A program made the translations under genes and the position numbers. Below the pieces are notes generated by a model, which worked only from the letters and a program-made list of their open reading frames with translations, ran no database searches and was not told where the DNA came from. DNA of 10,716 nucleotides from Deltaproteobacteria bacterium. Lineage in GTDB: Bacteria > Desulfobacterota > DSM-4660 > Desulfatiglandales > B25-G16. The stretch lies in assembly GCA_003646875.1 (NCBI GenBank), contig QMLT01000034.1:1-10716 (forward strand), given 5' to 3'. Below are positions 6,036 to 10,716 of the stretch, one piece after another (the first letter of the stretch is position 1; each line of letters starts with the position of its first letter).

Positions 6036-6700
6036 CATCTAACTGAATTTACAAGGAGGTGGGCTTGCCTCGTAGGTTCAGGTATTCTATAAGTTGAACA
6101 GGTTTCAAGAACAAATCTTATACAATCATTTAGCATGATCCCATATCCTGGAGAAACAAAGATAGGCTTGACCTTTGATCTTGTCCTAACTACAGCTCCA
6201 ATAACCCTATTGGTATATATGAGATAGGCATAGTCACCTTTACGTTCCCCAACCTGATTATATGTACCCACAAGGCGTGATTTTGCGCAGCCAATAGTGG
6301 GCTTATTTAAAATGATTCCCAGATGGGATGCAAGTCCTAGGCCCCTTGGGTGTGCGATACCCTGCCCATCGCAAAGAATCAGATCTGGTTTTATCTCTAT
6401 CTTTCTAAGCGCCTCAAGTAATGCAGGAATTTCCCTGAAGCTTAAAAGGCCAGGTATGTAAGGAAAGCAAACCTTCTTTTGAGACCATCTCTCTTCTGTC
6501 TTGTTTAATGCGGGAAAATCAAGAACAACAACCCCTGCCCACATTATATTAGACCCTTTTGCGTATGAGACATCTAACCCGGCAACATATCTTATTCTTT
6601 TATCTATGTTTTTTAAAACAACCTTATCTTTTAACTCCTTTTGGATTTTGACTGCCTCTTTATATGTCACATCCCAGGGATGTAAATCAGAGATATCCAT
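6020..6700 (-). CDS. nfi: Endonuclease V (deoxyinosine 3'-endonuclease)
   Basis: It nicks DNA at the second phosphodiester bond 3' of deoxyinosine, which starts repair of deaminated adenine. The 226-residue length is close to the 225 of the Thermotoga maritima enzyme. Metal-site and catalytic positions are visible: Asp43 in AGLDVSY, Glu90 in LSFRE, Asp111 in CDGQGIAHPRG with His117, Lys140 in GCAKSRL, and His214 in PTRQAH. The strand-separating wedge PYIPG is at 80-84. The ATG lies 1 nt after the helicase stop, so the genes are tightly coupled. The last residues (CGVRS) and the stop codon are encoded by the arm of the inverted repeat. The element has thus replaced the original C-terminal tail, but the catalytic core is complete. 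Confidence 0.95.
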   Translation of the reverse strand: MDISDLHPWDVTYKEAVKIQKELKDKVVLKNIDKRIRYVAGLDVSYAKGSNIMWAGVVVLDFPALNKTEERWSQKKVCFPYIPGLLSFREIPALLEALRKIEIKPDLILCDGQGIAHPRGLGLASHLGIILNKPTIGCAKSRLVGTYNQVGERKGDYAYLIYTNRVIGAVVRTRSKVKPIFVSPGYGIMLNDCIRFVLETCSTYRIPEPTRQAHLLVNSVRCGVRS

Positions 6701-6701
6701 C

Positions 6702-8927
6702 TTAAATCTTCTCTAAACTCGTATACCCAAGGTGAAGTAACTTGATCCCCTTATCCTTAAAGATCACCTCTACCTTGTCATTGCCCATAAATCTGGCTAT
6801 TACCCCTGTGCCAAATGCCGGGTGATTGACCCTGTCGCCTTGTTTTAGTGCAGAGGAGTCCGCAGCCACCTCCAAGGGCTTATAAAAAGGCTTTGATCCT
6901 AAAATTGCATTATTAATAGAGACACCAACTCGCTCATCCATAAATGCTGTATACGTGTTACTGGCGAATGGGGCACCGGCAGGCGAGGAGGATGATAATA
7001 ATGAATGGCGCTCAATAACATTATGAGGCAAGGCGCTAACAAATGATGAAATGCCCTGGCGGTAATTACTGCTCGATGATCTTCCAGCGGTACGCACAAA
7101 CTCCTGTCCTGGGTAGGTCATGATCAGTTTGTCTTTTGCTCGTGTAGCTGCAACATACAGCAACCTGAGTTCTTCCTCAAGGCTCTCTCTATTTGTAAAG
7201 GATTTGCCAGGTGGAAAGCGTCCATCCACGAGCCAGATGATAAAAACTACCTTCCACTCTAATCCTTTCGCTGAATGTATGGTAGAAAGCGTTAAGCAAT
7301 CCGTCTTATCTAAAGGTCTGAGATCTACCGGGCTTGTTGGTGGTTCAAGAGAAAGGTCATCTAAAAATGCTCTCAAGTTTTTATATCTCGATGCCATTGA
7401 GAGTAACTGTTCTAACTCCTGTTGTCTTCTTGGGTAGTCATCGAATCTTTCTTTTAGAAAAGGGCTATAATATGCAAGTGCGAGCTCAACACCTCGTTTA
7501 GGCGCTATCTTTGGTGTAGAAAGGGCATTCATAAGTTTGGCTAACTTAGCAAACCCCTCTCTTTCTTTACTAATCCCTGGCCATTCATCTATCCTGTCTG
7601 CCGCTACATCCTCTTTTTTCATCCAATCTATTATTGCCTGGCTTCTTCCCGGGCCAATATTTTTTAGCAATCGTAAGAGACGGCCCCAGCTAAGAATATC
7701 CTCTTTATTAATTACCACCCGGAGGTGTGCCAAAAGATCTTTGATGTGCGCAGACTCCATAAATTTAAACCCTCCATATTTGGCAAAGGGAATATTGCGG
7801 CGCGTAAGTTCAAGTTCCAATTCAAATGAATGAAAGCCAGCTCTAAATAAAACAGCTATATCTCTCAGCTGTTTTCCCTCGTCCAATAAAGCTTCTATAG
7901 CCCTGCATACATAAAACGCCTGATCGCGTTCGTTCCCAGTGTCAATAACCAGGGGAATTTCATTGCCTTCCCTTCTGGTAAAGAGGCATTTGGTATACTT
8001 CTCCCTTGCTTGATCCATGAGTGCATTGGTCATAGTAAGTATGGGCTGAGTGGATCTGTAATTTTCTTCTAATTTTATGATCCTTGCCTCCGGAAAATGA
8101 GACGGAAAGTCAAACATATTTTTAAAATTAGCCCCCCTAAAGGAATAAATGCACTGAGAATCATCACCCACGGCCATAACATTCTTATGTAACGAACTAA
8201 GATAGCGGATAATATCGGACTGAATTCTGTTTGTATCCTGATATTCATCAACCATGATATATTTATATCTGTTGCTCAACTGAAGCCTAATTTCTGCATC
8301 TTCTTTCAAAAGGAGTCTAAGAAAGAGGAGAAGATCATCGTAATCTATGAGGTTGTTTTTTCTTTTATACTCTCTATAAAGTGTAAGCAGATGTTCTATC
8401 TGTGAAACAACTGGTAGAAATTGAGGATACTCTGTCTCCATAATCTCATCTAAGGGCTTCTCAATATTGGCCGCTTTACTAATAATAGTTGCAATAGTAG
8501 ACCTTTTCGGCAATCGAATAGATCGTTTTTCTCCATCTACTTCAGGGACAAGGGCATGAGTTGCCTCCTCCATGTCTGATCTATCCATAATTGTGAAAGA
8601 GGGACTAAACCCGAGTCGGTGCGCCTCCTGTCTCAACACATACTGGGCAAGGGAATGGAAAGTGCCACCAGAAACATTTTTGCATCGTCTATCTGATAGC
8701 TTTGCTGCCCTCTCAAGCATCTCCCTGGCCGCCTTTCTTGTAAAGGTCAGAAGAAGAATCTCCTTCGGCGGAACACCTCTTTCTATGAGCCATGCAACCC
8801 TGTAGATCAGGGTTCTTGTCTTTCCGCTCCCAGCCCCTGCAATCACAAGGATTGGGCCTTCAGGGGCAGTAACTGCAGACAATTGAGCCTTGTTCAAGAC
8901 TTTATCGTATTGTATTTTATTAGACAT
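6702..8927 (-). CDS. uvrD: UvrD/PcrA-type superfamily 1A DNA helicase
   Basis: This 3'-to-5' DNA helicase of the UvrD/PcrA/Rep group acts in nucleotide excision and mismatch repair or in clearing transcription-replication conflicts. Its 741 residues are close to the family's usual length. Motifs in order are the Q-motif LNKAQLSAV (11-19), Walker A AGAGSGKTRT (30-39), Ia LTFTRKAAREM (60-70), II VDEYQDTN (226-233), III GDDSQCIYSFRGA (254-266), IV EENYRST (287-293), V LSTIHSAKGLEW (547-558) and VI LLYVAATRAK (589-598). A serine-rich linker (about 615-650) leads to a C-terminal Tudor-like module (about 695-741, QGDRVNHPAFGTGVI) that in PcrA/UvrD contacts RNA polymerase. ATG 8927 has weak AGAGG/AGAGA sequence upstream. 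It is the first gene of the unit with nfi and era. A paralogue elsewhere cannot be excluded. Confidence 0.94.
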   Translation of the reverse strand: MSNKIQYDKVLNKAQLSAVTAPEGPILVIAGAGSGKTRTLIYRVAWLIERGVPPKEILLLTFTRKAAREMLERAAKLSDRRCKNVSGGTFHSLAQYVLRQEAHRLGFSPSFTIMDRSDMEEATHALVPEVDGEKRSIRLPKRSTIATIISKAANIEKPLDEIMETEYPQFLPVVSQIEHLLTLYREYKRKNNLIDYDDLLLFLRLLLKEDAEIRLQLSNRYKYIMVDEYQDTNRIQSDIIRYLSSLHKNVMAVGDDSQCIYSFRGANFKNMFDFPSHFPEARIIKLEENYRSTQPILTMTNALMDQAREKYTKCLFTRREGNEIPLVIDTGNERDQAFYVCRAIEALLDEGKQLRDIAVLFRAGFHSFELELELTRRNIPFAKYGGFKFMESAHIKDLLAHLRVVINKEDILSWGRLLRLLKNIGPGRSQAIIDWMKKEDVAADRIDEWPGISKEREGFAKLAKLMNALSTPKIAPKRGVELALAYYSPFLKERFDDYPRRQQELEQLLSMASRYKNLRAFLDDLSLEPPTSPVDLRPLDKTDCLTLSTIHSAKGLEWKVVFIIWLVDGRFPPGKSFTNRESLEEELRLLYVAATRAKDKLIMTYPGQEFVRTAGRSSSSNYRQGISSFVSALPHNVIERHSLLSSSSPAGAPFASNTYTAFMDERVGVSINNAILGSKPFYKPLEVAADSSALKQGDRVNHPAFGTGVIARFMGNDKVEVIFKDKGIKLLHLGYTSLEKI

Positions 8928-9196
8928 TAATTCTCTATAGACCTCTTTTCACAAAGATAAAATAGGGTATCATAGTTCCTTGAAAAAAGATACTTATACC
9001 CTTAAATTTGGACGCAAAAAGGAAATTCAAATATTATTATGGCCTTATAGATTTTACTATGAGAATTGGACTTGAGGAAAAACCTTGATAAGGTTATTCT
9101 TGCATACACACTGAAAGTTCTATAGCTTGAGAGCGTAATAAACAGAGGCAGCATTGAACCATTTTTTACAAGCCTTCGGTTTACAGAGGATAGATT
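8928..9196. promoter_or_regulatory. Divergent intergenic region between helicase and antiporter genes
   Basis: Promoters for both flanking genes should lie here, but I see no pair of boxes good enough to call. Two dyads stand out. GGGTAT (8965-8970) and ATACCC (8996-9001) lie just upstream of the helicase gene. AACCTT-GAT-AAGGTT (9081-9095) lies about 100 nt before the antiporter start. They may be operators or hairpins. No LexA-type box was recognised. Confidence 0.35.
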
Positions 9197-10261
9197 GTGT
9201 TACAAGAAATTTTACGCTGGATGGGAGACGAAACCCTTTTAAATAATCTTGTGGCTGGATTTCCCACTATAGCTTTGTTGATCTTCATAGCTTTGTGCAT
9301 CGTAATTCTTTCAAAAGGAGCTGATTGGATGATTGATGGCGTTGTTCACCTGGCACGCAGGACTGGCCTGCCAAGAATAGTCATCGGGGCGACGATTGTA
9401 TCACTCGGAACAACTATGCCAGAGGCCTTTGTCTCAGTAATGGCCGCATGGTTGGGCAATCCAGGCCTGGCCCTTGGCAACGGCATTGGTTCCATTATTG
9501 CAGACACCGGGCTAATCTTTGGGCTGACGTGCCTTTTGACTACCGTGCCTGTGAACCGATTCATTCTCAATCGAACAGGCTGGGTGCAGGTGGGAGCAGC
9601 TACCCTGCTTGTTATAATTTCGCTTATCCTCCTGGCCACTATGCCCGGGCAGCCTATCCTGCATCGATGGGTTGGTTTCCTCTTCCTTATTTTCCTGGCT
9701 GGCTACATGTACATAACCTACGTTTGGGCTAAGCAAGGAGGTAGCATGGCTATAGAAGGTGAACAGGTGGATAATTCCGAATTGGTGAGCTTGGAAAAAT
9801 GCTGGTTGATGATAATTGGGGGCTTGTTTTTAATCGTGGTCGGCGCCCGGATACTTGTGCCAAGCGCTGCAGAAATAGCCCACAGAATTGGAGTGCCTGA
9901 AGACGTTATTGCTGCAACTATGGTGGCCTTTGGCACATCCTTACCGGAACTCATGACGGCTATTGCTGCCGTACGGAAGGGACACCCCGAGATTACTGTG
10001 GGAAATATCGTTGGTGCAGATGTTTTAAACTGCCTGTTCGTTATTGGGGCTGCTGCTGCAGCCAGACCCCTTGCGATTCCACCAAACTTCTATTCTTATC
10101 ACTTCCCTGCCATGCTCATTATCCTATACTCCTTTCGATACTTCATATTCATAAACAGAGGTGGTTATTTCAAGAAAGCGCAAGGAGCCTGGCTTTTAGG
10201 CATATATCTTATTTACTTAGTCCTCCAATACGCCTTTAATATTGGCAGAGTCGGATCATAG
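9197..10261 (+). CDS. CaCA-family Na+(or H+)/Ca2+ antiporter (YrbG-like)
   Basis: This 354-residue inner-membrane protein of the Ca2+/cation antiporter superfamily would exchange cytoplasmic Ca2+ for Na+ or H+. It shows the typical two inverted alpha repeats. Alpha-1 has GATIVSLGTTMPEAF (64-78, Glu76) then GNGIGSIIADTGLI (94-107). Alpha-2 has ATMVAFGTSLPELM (240-253, Glu251) then GNIVGADVLNCL (269-280, Asp275). About ten hydrophobic segments are visible, with a hydrophilic loop near 178-200 between the halves. The GTG start at 9197 is preceded by AGAGGA about 8 nt upstream. The next Met (residue 9) is less well placed. In alpha-1 the usual GSN is GSI, with an Asp four residues later, so the two ion-site halves are not symmetric. 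Ion specificity cannot be read from sequence. No operon partner is visible. Confidence 0.92.
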   Translation: MLQEILRWMGDETLLNNLVAGFPTIALLIFIALCIVILSKGADWMIDGVVHLARRTGLPRIVIGATIVSLGTTMPEAFVSVMAAWLGNPGLALGNGIGSIIADTGLIFGLTCLLTTVPVNRFILNRTGWVQVGAATLLVIISLILLATMPGQPILHRWVGFLFLIFLAGYMYITYVWAKQGGSMAIEGEQVDNSELVSLEKCWLMIIGGLFLIVVGARILVPSAAEIAHRIGVPEDVIAATMVAFGTSLPELMTAIAAVRKGHPEITVGNIVGADVLNCLFVIGAAAAARPLAIPPNFYSYHFPAMLIILYSFRYFIFINRGGYFKKAQGAWLLGIYLIYLVLQYAFNIGRVGS

Positions 10262-10539
10262 GAAAATTCAGCAATCTCGCTAATGAAAGTTCAAACTAGA
10301 GCGAAAATGAAAATATAAAGATAAAAGGTGACTATTCAGCCACCAAGCCCGCCCTGGTGCAACAAGATTGATCGATCTTATGAAACATGTAAACCATGTA
10401 TGTAATACATAGTAAAATTACTAAGCTTATAAACCAGGTCTGGGCCAGGGGCACAAATGACAATTTTCAATTGTTTGTGTCTTGGTGCCCTTGTGGCAAG
10501 ATACCTGAGTGGTTACGATAAAAGTATCAATTCACCTTT
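10262..10539. other. Intergenic region between convergent genes with several small dyads
   Basis: No convincing ORF is present. A 60-codon frame at 10457-10639 overlaps the minus-strand membrane gene and lacks any protein-like character. Short dyads are CACCA/TGGTG (10341-10345, 10355-10359), ATGTAT/ATACAT and AGTAA/TTACT between about 10395 and 10425, and GATAC/GTATC (10500-10504, 10524-10528). No T-run follows the CACCA/TGGTG stem, so I do not call a terminator for the antiporter gene. Confidence 0.4.
10444..10497. repeat. Long imperfect hairpin with dispersed-repeat-like arm
   Basis: GCCA-GGGGCAC on the left pairs with GTGCCC-TTG-TGGC on the right (10444-10454 with 10485-10497). An inner CAATT/AATTG stem closes on TTC. 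The right arm, TTTGTGTCTTGGTGCCCTTG, resembles a dispersed non-coding repeat common in environmental genomes (from memory). It lies between two convergent genes and might attenuate transcription from either side, but it lacks a T-run. Confidence 0.45.
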
Positions 10540-10716
10540 TCAAAGGCTTATAGCCCTTATAATAAAGAAAACTGCACCAATCACTATAAGCAGTAGCAAC
10601 ACTATTGGTATGGAAAAGGCAACAATTATCCTGAAATAAGTTGTCTCATGGGCCTCTTTAAGCCCGATAATCTGAACAATGCTTCTCCAGACCCATCCTA
10701 TTGGGCTGCCTATAAA
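10540..10716 (-). CDS. C-terminal end of an unidentified membrane protein (partial)
   Basis: The minus-strand frame is open from the window edge to TGA at 10540-10542 and gives the last 58 residues of a protein. It begins FIGSPIGWVWRSIVQIIG, continues with the polar stretch LKEAHETTYFR, and ends in a strongly hydrophobic helix (about residues 29-56 of the fragment, rich in Ile, Leu and Val). That pattern fits a C-terminal transmembrane helix. I do not recognise the family; the N-terminal part lies outside the window. It converges on the antiporter gene. Confidence 0.55.
   Translation of the reverse strand, partial: FIGSPIGWVWRSIVQIIGLKEAHETTYFRIIVAFSIPIVLLLLIVIGAVFFIIRAISL

Noticed and set aside
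9346..9954. Several frames of 74 to 97 codons overlapping the antiporter gene
   Set aside because: They are shadows of the strongly supported antiporter frame, with no recognisable domains.
10486..10530. tRNA-Ser-like string (GATACCTGAGTGGTTACG)
   Set aside because: It resembles a tRNA-Ser D-arm only. No anticodon arm, variable arm or T-arm follows, and it overlaps a repeat and the end of a membrane protein gene.
10457..10639. 60-codon plus-strand reading frame
   Set aside because: It overlaps a repeat hairpin and the minus-strand membrane-protein C-terminus, has low-complexity composition and lacks a ribosome-binding site.

Overview
This is an AT-rich bacterial chromosomal window carrying mostly housekeeping genes. 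The lineage cannot be fixed from the sequence. A stand-alone IMP cyclohydrolase, a sigma54-type two-component system and several degenerate palindromic mini-repeats fit a Gram-negative environmental bacterium (Desulfobacterota, Nitrospirota or Planctomycetota-like), but this is inference. No plasmid, phage, CRISPR or complete transposon genes are visible.

Layout, left to right. Positions 1-129 hold a palindromic mini-repeat cut by the window edge, followed by AT-rich spacer. A histidine phosphatase gene (1048 to 410, minus) diverges from a plus-strand run: stand-alone IMP cyclohydrolase (1280-1879), a membrane sensor histidine kinase starting 5 nt later (1885-3312), and an NtrC-type sigma54 activator (3416-4777). 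The 280-nt gap after the activator holds several dyads, a near-consensus sigma54 promoter (4972-4987) and a strong hairpin terminator (5022-5055). Together they could produce a short RNA of about 58 nt with an unpaired CU-rich stretch.

The minus strand then carries a compact three-gene unit, transcribed uvrD/pcrA-like helicase (8927-6702), endonuclease V (6700-6020), era (5963-5058). A perfect 29-bp inverted repeat (5945-6035) sits exactly at the nfi/era junction and contains both the nfi stop codon and the most likely era start codon. Divergent from the helicase is a CaCA-family cation/Ca2+ antiporter (9197-10261). A structured non-coding gap follows, and the C-terminal end of an unidentified membrane protein (minus strand, 10540-10716) runs off the window.

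The kinase and activator almost certainly form one two-component pair. The sigma54 promoter immediately beyond the activator gene is the best candidate for a local target. This recalls known cases in which a sigma54 activator gene lies next to a sigma54-dependent small RNA (qrr1 beside luxO in Vibrio, glmY beside qseEGF in E. coli). The helicase and endonuclease V are DNA-repair functions co-transcribed with the ribosome-assembly GTPase Era.
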